Source: Nitrospira sp. UBA5698
GTDB taxonomy: Bacteria; Nitrospirota; Nitrospiria; Nitrospirales; Nitrospiraceae
DNA length: 30,830 bases
NCBI GenBank assembly: GCA_002420115.1
Contig: DIHK01000023.1
Coordinates: 1 to 30,830 of the forward strand
Direction: 5' to 3'
Position numbers and translations under genes: made by a program. The notes beneath the pieces were generated by a model that saw only the letters and a list, made by a program, of their open reading frames with translations, made no database searches and was not told the origin of the DNA. Positions 8,684 through 15,633 of this stretch are shown piece after piece; the first letter of the stretch is position 1, and every line of letters starts with the position of its first letter.

Positions 8684-8809
8684 GCAGGATGCGCAAAAAG
8701 GCCGTCCAGCAAGGCCGCAGCGAGCGAAGAGGCGAATCGTACTCTGGGCCGTACGTTGAGCCTCTGAGCGATGCGAGAACGCCGGTGGCGGTCTTTTTCC
8801 GCATCCTGC
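8684..8809. repeat. Interspersed repeat with inverted ends
   Basis: This 126-base element has near-perfect inverted ends: 8684-8703 reads GCAGGATGCGCAAAAAGGCC, and the complement of 8790-8809 reads GCAGGATGCGGAAAAAGACC (2 mismatches in 20). The inside has no gene. The part from GTACGTTGA (8751) to the right end aligns with a second place in the window (19233-19323). The size, ends and lack of coding suggest a MITE-like or REP-like element, which I recall as common in Nitrospira genomes. It lies between the response-regulator gene and the convergent symporter gene. Confidence 0.7.
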
Positions 8810-8845
8810 TAAAGAGAGACGAGTATTCCTTCAAGAATCGACCGA

Positions 8846-10291
8846 CTATGAGTCCTCCTCCACCTTGCTCAGATTCACCTTGTGTTGAGCCGTCAGTGAC
8901 GGCAACAGCGATCCAACAACCATCCCGACTCCCGCCACCAAGAACCCTACCAGTTGCGGAGGCCACACGTCCGTCGGTTGACTCACCAGTTCCAACAGCA
9001 ACCAACTCGCCAGCCCGGCGATGATGGCGCAACAAGCTCCCTGGGCTGAGGCTCGCTTCCAATAGAGTCCCGCAAACAGCGGGATAAAGGCCGCGACCAA
9101 CGTGACTTTATACGTGTTCACCACAAGCTTGTAGATGGTCGTATCAGACCAGAGCGCAATCACCAACACCAACGAGGCAAACGCCACCAAGACGATGCGC
9201 ATCAGGCGCAGAAATTCTGAGTCATTCACGTGGTGAAAGAGCGGCTTGAGCACATTCTCACTGAGCGCCACCGACGGCGCCAGTAAGGTGGCGCTTGAAC
9301 AGCTCATGACGGCAGACAATAGCGCTCCGAAAAAGATCACCTGTGCCACAACCGGCGTATGCTGCAGAATTAAAGTCGGCAAGACCAGCTGTGAATCCTG
9401 TTCCAGCAAGGCCCCGAACTTGGCAGGGTCCACCAACGTGGCTGAGTAGGCAAGAAACATCGGAACAAAGCAGAATGCAAAATAGAGTCCGGCCCCCAAC
9501 AGCGCTCCCCGCACGGCGGTCTGCTCGTTCTTCGCCGAGGTGATCCGCTGGAAGACATCCTGCTGCGGGATCGATCCAAGCATCATGGTCATCCAGGCTC
9601 CCAGGAATGGAATCCACTCCACGAGCGTTGCCGATGGAAACAGGTCCAGCTTGCCGGCCTCCGCTGCATGGGTAATCACCGCAGGCAAGCCACCCGCCAG
9701 TTCCCCGACGATGGACGCGATATAGAGGAGCCCTCCCACGATCACTGAAATTTGCACAAAATCGAGAACTGCCACTGAAAACATCCCTCCAAAGGTCGTA
9801 TAGGTCAGAACAATCGCTGCCCCGATCATGATCCCGACTGCTTGACTGATCCCACCTTCCGTCACCACATTCAGCACCAAACCCAACACCTTGAATTGGG
9901 CTGCCACCCACCCTACGTACGAAGCGACGATGCAGAGCGTGCAGAGAACTTCGACGGTACGGTTGTACCGATAGCGATAATAGTCTCCTACGGTCAGCAT
10001 GTTGAGGCGATACAACCGCGGGGCAAAAAATAGCCCAGCCAGCACCAAGCACATGCTGGACCCGAAGGGATCGGCTACCACACCGCGAAGCCCCTCCTTG
10101 ACGAAGGTTGCAGAGATTCCCAACACCGCTTCGGCACCGAACCAGGTTGCAAACACGGTTGCGGTAACCACCGCCAGAGGTAGGCTCCTTCCGGCTACGG
10201 CAAAGTCCTTGGAATTCTGCACGCGTGTCGCGGCGAACAGTCCAATACCGACGGAAAGCAGCAGATAGAGAATGACGAACCAGAGGACCAC
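8846..10291 (-). CDS. Sodium:solute symporter (SSS family)
   Basis: This 481-residue protein has about 13 hydrophobic segments and the overall pattern of the SSS/SLC5 family: an N-terminal YLLLSVGIGLFAATR segment, FAVAGRSLPLAVVTATVFATWFGAE, VGDYYRYRYNRTVEVLCT and the mid-protein GSIPQQDVFQRITSAKNEQTA signature. Members import a solute with sodium, for example proline, pantothenate, acetate or sugars. The substrate cannot be told from sequence. The start is GTG at 10289-10291 with only a weak ribosome site, so the exact start is uncertain. The gene stands alone between the repeat element and the PilZ gene. Confidence 0.9.
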   Translation of the reverse strand: MVLWFVILYLLLSVGIGLFAATRVQNSKDFAVAGRSLPLAVVTATVFATWFGAEAVLGISATFVKEGLRGVVADPFGSSMCLVLAGLFFAPRLYRLNMLTVGDYYRYRYNRTVEVLCTLCIVASYVGWVAAQFKVLGLVLNVVTEGGISQAVGIMIGAAIVLTYTTFGGMFSVAVLDFVQISVIVGGLLYIASIVGELAGGLPAVITHAAEAGKLDLFPSATLVEWIPFLGAWMTMMLGSIPQQDVFQRITSAKNEQTAVRGALLGAGLYFAFCFVPMFLAYSATLVDPAKFGALLEQDSQLVLPTLILQHTPVVAQVIFFGALLSAVMSCSSATLLAPSVALSENVLKPLFHHVNDSEFLRLMRIVLVAFASLVLVIALWSDTTIYKLVVNTYKVTLVAAFIPLFAGLYWKRASAQGACCAIIAGLASWLLLELVSQPTDVWPPQLVGFLVAGVGMVVGSLLPSLTAQHKVNLSKVEEDS

Positions 10292-10414
10292 GTGCGCAGA
10301 ATAATGCGATCTGCGCGAGCAATCAATCAGCCTTCAAAATCTTGCCGAGCCCGGAAGTAGCCTCACCGGCATCGCCAGATGGCAAGACTCAAGCCAATGG
10401 AAGGAACAGTCATA

Positions 10415-10433
10415 TGTGGCGACGCATGCCACA
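10415..10433. other. Small inverted repeat in the symporter/PilZ gap
   Basis: TGTGGC (10415-10420) and GCCACA (10428-10433) form a perfect 6-base inverted repeat with a 7-base loop. It lies upstream of the symporter start and downstream of the PilZ gene, so it could be an operator or a weak terminator hairpin. No T run follows on the minus strand. Confidence 0.3.
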
Positions 10434-10500
10434 CCTGAGGAATATCGGATGCCGACCAAATGAATTAGCGGCCAGGGGAGTTGGGTTTAGAAGCAATCAG

Positions 10501-10962
10501 TTAAGGGACAAGCGTGTGCGAATCGGCCTGTTTTCTCCTAAGACCTAGCCCAGGAAATCTCCTCACCCCGGAGTTGAACGCCCAGTATTGAGATGCTCCA
10601 AGTAGGAGACGACAACCAACCAGAAAGAGATTGCCGTGTGGTTCAACAGGCAGGATCTTGGTCCACCGCACCTCATAAAGATTCACCGCATATTCCCATC
10701 GAGCCTGGGGGACATGAAGTTCCAGAAGTTGTCGATTCCGTGGCCGGCTACCCATTAAGACGAGAATACCGTGCTCACTGCGGTTCAGACTGTATACCTC
10801 ACCCTGTTCAATCACAGCCTGTTCACCCTCGATCGATTCACAGAGGCTATAGCCACAAACCTTGGACCCATCAACTCGTACCTCTTGCCGGCGTTCAGAC
10901 AGCAAGCTTTCCGATTCTCTACCAATAGCCGTCGGTACAACTGTGAGATTCAGATTTCCCAT
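10501..10962 (-). CDS. PilZ-type c-di-GMP-binding protein
   Basis: The protein is 153 residues. RRQEVR at 24-29 contains the RxxxR motif and NRSEHG at 60-65 the (D/N)xSxxG motif, the two signatures by which PilZ domains bind cyclic di-GMP. Beta-strands follow (GILVLMG, LLELHVP, YEVRWTKILPV, LFLVGCRLL), and the C-terminal tail is basic. I chose ATG 10960-10962 because GGGGAG lies 9 bases upstream; the ATG at 10969 directly abuts that site. No other domain is attached, so it probably acts on a partner protein, such as a motility, polysaccharide or adhesion regulator. A perfect inverted repeat lies in its leader (10978-11001). The gene is not in an obvious operon. Confidence 0.75.
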   Translation of the reverse strand: MGNLNLTVVPTAIGRESESLLSERRQEVRVDGSKVCGYSLCESIEGEQAVIEQGEVYSLNRSEHGILVLMGSRPRNRQLLELHVPQARWEYAVNLYEVRWTKILPVEPHGNLFLVGCRLLLGASQYWAFNSGVRRFPGLGLRRKQADSHTLVP

Positions 10963-10977
10963 GTTGATCATCTCCCC

Positions 10978-11001
10978 ATTCAGGGAAACTTCCCCCTGAA
11001 T
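10978..11001. promoter_or_regulatory. Perfect inverted repeat upstream of PilZ gene
   Basis: ATTCAGGG (10978-10985) and CCCTGAAT (10994-11001) are exact inverted copies with an 8-base spacer. The site lies 16 bases before the chosen start codon, next to the ribosome site, so it could be an operator or an mRNA hairpin that affects translation. Confidence 0.4.
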
Positions 11002-11376
11002 ATTGCTCTATCACCCGGACACCATCACTCAACCGTTTACACATTCAACATTGAGCAAGTGTCATACCAAATAAAGCGCTTCCGAATTTCCTCCAGCGAT
11101 TCCACTGGAGTATCATGGGGATTCCTTATCTCCCATGTGTTTTCTTCCATAGGGCCAAACCCATAGAGCGAATGAAAATGAGTTCACTCTTCCGATGGAT
11201 TATCAGTCTATCTCATTGATTCATCGAAGGACTTTAATATGAATGCAAAAGCATGCATGATTGAGCTGTGGCCGCGCTGAAAAAGCGACACCTACCCCTT
11301 GAATTCACTCACCATCACGAACGGCCCTGGTGGGGTCTCGATCGCTCGCTTGTTCCCAGTGGACCTGAGAGATCGC
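11002..11376. other. Intergenic region between PilZ and dinB genes
   Basis: This stretch of about 375 bases lies upstream of the PilZ gene and downstream of dinB, both on the minus strand. It contains a perfect 6-base inverted repeat, CTCCAG (11091-11096) with CTGGAG (11105-11110), and AT-rich blocks near 11160-11260. No gene is supported: a plus-strand frame here is antisense to PilZ at its start and has no domain. Confidence 0.45.
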
Positions 11377-12462
11377 TCACATCAGCTTTTCCACCCGAAC
11401 GCCAAGTAATCGGATACGTTGGCGATGAGGATTTTCGCGACGGTCGAGGAACGGCATGAGTAGCCTTAATATCTCTCGACGCAGCGTGATTATATCGCCG
11501 GCTGGTTCCGCCATCGTGTGGGCACGTGATGTGGTTTTGAAATCGGCGAATCGAACGATTAGAACGACAGTCCGAAACGACAGAAACCCCTCCTGCTGCA
11601 ACCGATCCATCACGCCCTTGCCAAGAAGTTCCAGTTCCCTGAGTAATTGCTGGCTGTCGAGCGTATCGACCTCGAAGGTGTGCTGCTCACTGATCGATTT
11701 GATCTCCGCATATTCCTCAAGCGGAGTGATATCCCGGCCGCGAACCTTTTCATAGAGGTCGACCCCACGTTTCCCAAGCAATTCATCGAGTTGCAGTGCC
11801 GTCAAGGATTTCATATCCTGCACACAGGTGAACCCGTGCCTTGCAAGTAGGGCTTCCGTCTTAGGGCCGATGCCAGGGATGGCCCGCAGTGGAAGCGGTG
11901 CGAGAAACGACTCGGCTTCTTCCTCACAGACGACCGTCAGCCCGTCTGGCTTAGACAGCCCCGATGCAATTTTGGCGATCAGTTTGTTCGGCCCGATGCC
12001 GACTGAGGCTGTCAACCGTGCGACCGCATAGATTGCAGCCTTCAACTCTTGAGACAGCAATGCTGCGGCTTGATAGGACTCCGTAAAACTCAGATCGCCG
12101 TAGGTTTCATCGATGCTTGCCTGCTCTACGACAGGAATGAATCGCCTGACGACGCCCATGATTTCTGCTGAAACACGCGCGTACTTGGGCATATCGACTG
12201 AGACAAAGGCAACCGCCGGCCTCCCAGCCCGACGTGCGGCCTCTGACAACCGCCACGCGATGGAGATCGGGGTCGCAGAGTGAATCCCGTACGCACGCGC
12301 CAGATAGTTCGACGTGGAAACCACTCCACGCCCTCTCCCACCCAGAGGGTCTGCCCCGACAACCAACGGAATACCTCGAAGGGCGGGAGTATCCCGTTCC
12401 TCAATCGCCGCAAAGAACGCGTCCATGTCTAAATGCGCGATAATCCGAGCCATCTTGTTCAT
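11377..12462 (-). CDS. dinB: DNA polymerase IV (Y family)
   Basis: This 361-residue protein has the full length of the family. The palm residues are present: Asp12 in HLDMDAFFAAIE, and Asp118/Glu119 in SIDETYGDL (usually SLDEAYLD). Phe17 sits at the steric-gate position that excludes ribonucleotides. The HhH segment IPGIGPKTEALLARHG and the C-terminal little-finger region (ISEQHTFE to RIRLLGVRVEKL) follow. The enzyme copies past damaged bases with low fidelity. The C-terminus ends soon after the little finger, and no clear beta-clamp-binding peptide is visible beyond it. I see no LexA-like box upstream, and the ribosome site is weak. ATG 12460 is the longest start, and ATG 12451 (MARIIAH) is an alternative. 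Confidence 0.93.
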   Translation of the reverse strand: MNKMARIIAHLDMDAFFAAIEERDTPALRGIPLVVGADPLGGRGRGVVSTSNYLARAYGIHSATPISIAWRLSEAARRAGRPAVAFVSVDMPKYARVSAEIMGVVRRFIPVVEQASIDETYGDLSFTESYQAAALLSQELKAAIYAVARLTASVGIGPNKLIAKIASGLSKPDGLTVVCEEEAESFLAPLPLRAIPGIGPKTEALLARHGFTCVQDMKSLTALQLDELLGKRGVDLYEKVRGRDITPLEEYAEIKSISEQHTFEVDTLDSQQLLRELELLGKGVMDRLQQEGFLSFRTVVLIVRFADFKTTSRAHTMAEPAGDIITLRREILRLLMPFLDRRENPHRQRIRLLGVRVEKLM

Positions 12463-12606
12463 GACTGAATAAGAAGTCCGCTATTTCCCTGTAGATTTTT
12501 TCGATGAACCTGACGTACAATTTTCTTCCGAGCTTGCTGCTGCACGCACAAAGAGGAGCCGATCTAACGACTGAGTCTGCTAGACCATTAACGAAAGGTA
12601 GCTCTC

Positions 12607-12792
12607 GTGGCCATTCGCTGGTTTAACGTAATCGGATTTGTGATGCTGTTCAGTGCACTCTTCTTTAATGAGGTCGTGTACCTCAACGTGTGGTACGATT
12701 TCAATCTTTCCACAATATTCCCGGCGATCGTTTATCTCGCTGTTGGGATATGGCTTTCGTTGCGGGGAGAATCGACTTACCAGGAAGCGTGA
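12607..12792 (+). CDS. Small two-helix membrane protein (paralog 1)
   Basis: The protein is 61 residues with two hydrophobic segments: VIGFVMLFSALFFNEVVYL and IFPAIVYLAVGIWLSL. It starts at GTG 12607, with GAAAGG 9 bases upstream. It aligns over its whole length with the product of 12922-13110 (IGFVML, N-E, WY-NL, IVYL-VG, LSL), so the pair arose by tandem duplication. No known function; probably an inner-membrane protein. Confidence 0.7.
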   Translation: MAIRWFNVIGFVMLFSALFFNEVVYLNVWYDFNLSTIFPAIVYLAVGIWLSLRGESTYQEA

Positions 12793-12921
12793 TATGAGTT
12801 CGACCACTCATGGCCTTCGAGAACCACAATTCTTGAGCGCACAGCAACATCGTCAGCAGCAGTTCATTACCAACAGGAGCCCGCTATCTGGGCATATTCC
12901 ATCACCGAAAGGAGACAACCC

Positions 12922-13110
12922 ATGGGCATGAGTTTCATCAACTGGATTGGGTTTGTGATGTTGGTCCTGGGACTTGTTCTGAATGAGCTATTTCTTGGGA
13001 TGAACGCCTGGTATGAGCTCAACCTCGGAGCCATCATCATCGGCATCGTCTATCTGGTGGTTGGAGCCTCACTGTCTCTCTGGCCAAATGCCAGCGACAC
13101 AACCGCCTGA
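12922..13110 (+). CDS. Small two-helix membrane protein (paralog 2)
   Basis: The protein is 62 residues with two hydrophobic segments: WIGFVMLVLGLVLNELFLG and GAIIIGIVYLVVGASLSL. A strong ribosome site (AAAGGAGA) lies 8 bases before the ATG. It is a diverged copy of the gene at 12607, from which it is separated by 129 non-coding bases. Conserved residues are the IGFVML and NE of helix 1, the WY between the helices, and the IVYL.VG of helix 2. A possible terminator hairpin follows at 13153. Confidence 0.72.
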   Translation: MGMSFINWIGFVMLVLGLVLNELFLGMNAWYELNLGAIIIGIVYLVVGASLSLWPNASDTTA

Positions 13111-13152
13111 GCCGTATCGGACTCCGAATCCTGCTCGTAAAGCCATAGGAAG

Positions 13153-13175
13153 GGGGAGAGTGTGATCTTCTCCCC
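13153..13175 (+). terminator. Hairpin after the small membrane protein pair
   Basis: GGGGAGA (13153-13159) pairs exactly with TCTCCCC (13169-13175) across a 9-base loop, 42 bases after the stop codon. A T run is lacking, so it may be a weak terminator or only an mRNA-stabilising hairpin. Confidence 0.4.
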
Positions 13176-13609
13176 GCTCGTCTTCCGTGCGGCGCCTGAC
13201 TACTGGAAATCCAGCAGGCGGAGTTAGGCCTTTATGGTCCCGTCAACATTTTCTTGAATTCCCCTGAATCTATCCAGACAACATCTGTGCGCTACCTCAC
13301 GTACCCCTTCCCTACAGAAATACACCAGAAGTACCTCTATACTCTTCCACCGGCAGCCAATCTTGCCTCAGGACACGGTCACACCAAGTCAGATCATTGA
13401 ATTCGCAGCCACAGGCTGCAACGGCCACGGCATATCAAGAGTTGAACTCCCCAGCTGATTCCACTACCATCCCAATTGACGTGTGCCAACCAAGAGATTC
13501 AGTACAATTCGAGGAGGAACCCGACAACCGTACCGGAGAGGGTTCCACAGATTCCCGGCCACCTATGCCAATCACCACATCCCACTCTTAAACCAGGAGG
13601 AGGACTCTC
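13176..13609. other. Intergenic region before DUF1059 gene
   Basis: About 430 bases without a convincing gene. A 64-codon frame from 13397 begins with TTG, has no ribosome site and gives a low-complexity peptide. TTGACG (13476) and TACAAT (13503) are present but 21 bases apart, too far for a normal promoter. A very strong ribosome site (AGGAGGAGG) ends the region at about 13601. Confidence 0.4.
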
Positions 13610-13816
13610 ATGGCAGACAAACAGTATAAGCAACTCGGCTGTCTGGATGTGCAACCGTCCGGAGGCTGCGGGTTCCAAGTGCGGGCTGAAACGGAGGCGG
13701 AGCTGATGCAGCTCGTCGCCACTCACGCGAAGCAATGCCATAAGTTGGACTCTATTCCCCCGGAGATGGCGGCGAAAGTTCAGGCAGCAGTACAAACCGT
13801 GACCATCAAGGTCTAG
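13610..13816 (+). CDS. DUF1059 family small protein
   Basis: The protein is 68 residues and matches DUF1059 over its length: a conserved Cys near the start (QLGCLDVQPSGGCGFQVRAET), EAELMQLVATHAKQCHKLDSIPPEMAAKVQAAV. The two N-terminal Cys residues and the HAK-C-H segment are preserved. The function of the family is unknown. The ribosome site AGGAGGAGG is close to ideal, suggesting strong translation. A stem-loop follows at 13840-13868. Confidence 0.82.
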   Translation: MADKQYKQLGCLDVQPSGGCGFQVRAETEAELMQLVATHAKQCHKLDSIPPEMAAKVQAAVQTVTIKV

Positions 13817-13839
13817 CCCGCACTTCGTAATAAGTGAGA

Positions 13840-13868
13840 GCCCCCCGCCTCATCTGCTGGTGGGGAGC
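13840..13868 (+). terminator. Stem-loop after DUF1059 gene
   Basis: GCCCCCCGCC (13840-13849) can pair with GGTGGGGAGC (13859-13868) in 9 of 10 positions, counting one G-U, around a 9-base loop. It starts 24 bases after the stop. No T run follows, so termination is uncertain. Confidence 0.45.
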
Positions 13869-13906
13869 CTCATTCATCACCCGCATTGTGGAGAAAGGAC
13901 CACTGT

Positions 13907-14341
13907 ATGGGATGGAAAGGACGACTCGCTTGTATAACCCTGCTCCTGTTAAGCACGAGCGGCTGTAGTTACCTCTTTTACCCTCATGCCAAAGAGTTTA
14001 CCGCAAAGGCCAAGGGGACGACCGGCATCGAAACACTGATCAACTTGACAACGATGGCGGAAGCAACCGCCCAGAAGGCAAAGGGCGGCAAGGGAGTCGA
14101 CCAGCCGTTCGACGACCTCCACAATCAGTTTCATGCCATCGACGATAATGTCTGTAGCGTCGACAAATCCACCAGAGAACATCCGGCCTATGCCTTAGCC
14201 GTCACACACAACAAGGAACTCGTAACGATCTTCAAGCGGCTCTGGAAGTTCAAGGATGATCAACCACAACGGGACCAGCATCTAGACCTCTTTGTGTCCG
14301 AGCTCCAGGAAATGCGCCAGACCTTACAATCACTGAGGTAA
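13907..14341 (+). CDS. Small lipoprotein of unknown function
   Basis: This 144-residue protein has a lipoprotein-like signal, MGWKGRLACITLLLLSTSGC, with Cys20 as the probable lipidation site (Thr at -3 is not ideal). The mature part is mostly helical, charged and without a known domain. ATG 13907 is preferred to the upstream frame start at 13886 because AGAAAGGA lies about 8 bases before it and the signal then begins at the right place. The gene ends 7 bases before the methyltransferase start and probably forms an operon with it and the TfoX-like gene. Confidence 0.7.
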   Translation: MGWKGRLACITLLLLSTSGCSYLFYPHAKEFTAKAKGTTGIETLINLTTMAEATAQKAKGGKGVDQPFDDLHNQFHAIDDNVCSVDKSTREHPAYALAVTHNKELVTIFKRLWKFKDDQPQRDQHLDLFVSELQEMRQTLQSLR

Positions 14342-14348
14342 TATCCCC

Positions 14349-15203
14349 ATGTCGCCATCACCTGAACAGCTCATTGAGAGTCAACGGCAAGATTGGAACC
14401 GTGTCGCCGGAGGCTGGGAGAAGTGGGATCGCTTCTTTGACGAACAGATGGCCTTCTTGAATCACCGGCTGATCGCCGATGCTCGGGTACGGTCGGGCAT
14501 GCGCGTCCTTGATCTCGGGTCAGGAACCGGCTATCCCGCACTGCTCGCTGCCCAGACAGTTGGAACACACGGTCAAGTGGTTGGGATCGATCTCGCCGAG
14601 CAGATGCTCGACGCCGCCAGGCGAAAAGCAACTTTACTGAAACTCTCCAACCTGACCTTTCAAACCGGCGATGTCACGTCCTTGCCGTTTGAGCAGACTT
14701 CATTCGATGCGGTCACGACCCGCTTCTGCCTGATGTTTCTACCTGAAATCCAAAAGGCTGTGACTGAGATCGCTCGTGTGCTTAAGCCGAATGCCTGGTT
14801 AGCAGCCGCAGTCTGGTCGGCTCCGGGCAAGAACCCGTACCTCAAGATACCCATCGACATCATCAAAGAATTTATTGAGATCCCGCCGCCGGATCCCACA
14901 GCGCCGGGCATTTTCCGTTTGGCGAAGCCCGGCGACCTTACCGGCATGTTGCAGCAAGCTGGACTCGTTGATATCTCCGAGCAAGAATTTCCCGGAGACG
15001 TCCAATTTTCGGTGGCTGAGGAATACTTCTCCAGTCTGATGGATATCGCCGCCCCTATTCAAAATCTATGGACAAAGCTAACCCCTGCTCAACAGACCGA
15101 GGCCCGAGAACGAATCATCCGGGCAGCCGGGCAATACCGGAAGGGGTCCGTCATCGCCTTGCCGATCGCGGTACGGATGGTCGCGGGACATAAACCCGGA
15201 TAA
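14349..15203 (+). CDS. Class I SAM-dependent methyltransferase
   Basis: This 284-residue protein has a Methyltransf_11/UbiE-like core. Motif I is VLDLGSGTGYPA (about 53-64), the acidic residue that binds the SAM ribose is Asp81 (GIDLAEQML), motif II is FQTGDVTSLPFEQTSFDAV, and the post-motif region is FLPEIQKAVTEIARVLKPNAWLAAAVW. The substrate is not evident; the length and C-terminal part resemble small-molecule or quinone-type methyltransferases. It lies 7 bases after the lipoprotein gene and 3 bases before the TfoX-like gene. Confidence 0.85.
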   Translation: MSPSPEQLIESQRQDWNRVAGGWEKWDRFFDEQMAFLNHRLIADARVRSGMRVLDLGSGTGYPALLAAQTVGTHGQVVGIDLAEQMLDAARRKATLLKLSNLTFQTGDVTSLPFEQTSFDAVTTRFCLMFLPEIQKAVTEIARVLKPNAWLAAAVWSAPGKNPYLKIPIDIIKEFIEIPPPDPTAPGIFRLAKPGDLTGMLQQAGLVDISEQEFPGDVQFSVAEEYFSSLMDIAAPIQNLWTKLTPAQQTEARERIIRAAGQYRKGSVIALPIAVRMVAGHKPG

Positions 15204-15206
15204 GGC

Positions 15207-15518
15207 ATGTCGTCAAAGAACGACGGCTTCAAAGACTTTGTCCTGGATCAGTTGACCGATCTCCGTAGCCTCACCGCGCGTGCCATGTTCGGCGGATACG
15301 GCCTCTATCATCGATCCACATTCTTCGGCATCATTCATAATGGTCGTCTCTACTTCAAAGTCACCACAAGCACGCTCTCTCGCCATACAGACCATGGCAT
15401 GAAGCCGTTTCGACCGAACACCAAGCAAACGCTGAAATCCTTCTACGAGGTCCCGATTGATATTCTTGAGGATGCAGAAGCCTTGACCCAGTGGGCAACA
15501 GACGCTGCCGAGCAGTAA
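15207..15518 (+). CDS. TfoX N-terminal-domain protein
   Basis: This 103-residue protein consists of the TfoX/Sxy N-terminal domain only: LDQLTDLRSLTARAMFGGYGLY, FFGIIHNGRLYFKV, MKPFRPN and FYEVPIDILEDAEALTQWA. TfoX/Sxy proteins help turn on competence genes in some gammaproteobacteria, but the stand-alone N-terminal domain is widespread and of unclear function. It begins 3 bases after the methyltransferase stop, so it is probably co-translated. A competence role cannot be inferred here. Confidence 0.85.
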   Translation: MSSKNDGFKDFVLDQLTDLRSLTARAMFGGYGLYHRSTFFGIIHNGRLYFKVTTSTLSRHTDHGMKPFRPNTKQTLKSFYEVPIDILEDAEALTQWATDAAEQ

Positions 15519-15633
15519 TCCTTGATGTCGCAGGTTCTCTGGACCATCAGACATACGCCAGGACGCATCCCCACACTTGCCACCAGCTGAAAGCGGAGGA
15601 AGCACTCAGTCGGCGGTGCTGTGTACGATCCTG

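Noticed and set aside
9258..10322. A 354-codon open frame on the minus strand
   Set aside because: It is out of frame inside the symporter gene, Arg- and Cys-rich, with no membrane segments or domain.
12463..12606. A LexA box upstream of dinB
   Set aside because: No CTGT-N8-ACAG-like palindrome is visible, so SOS control is not claimed.
13476..13508. TTGACG and TACAAT as a promoter for the DUF1059 gene
   Set aside because: The spacer is 21 bases, outside the range for sigma-70.
13397..13591. A 64-codon frame before the DUF1059 gene
   Set aside because: TTG start, no ribosome site, low-complexity peptide.
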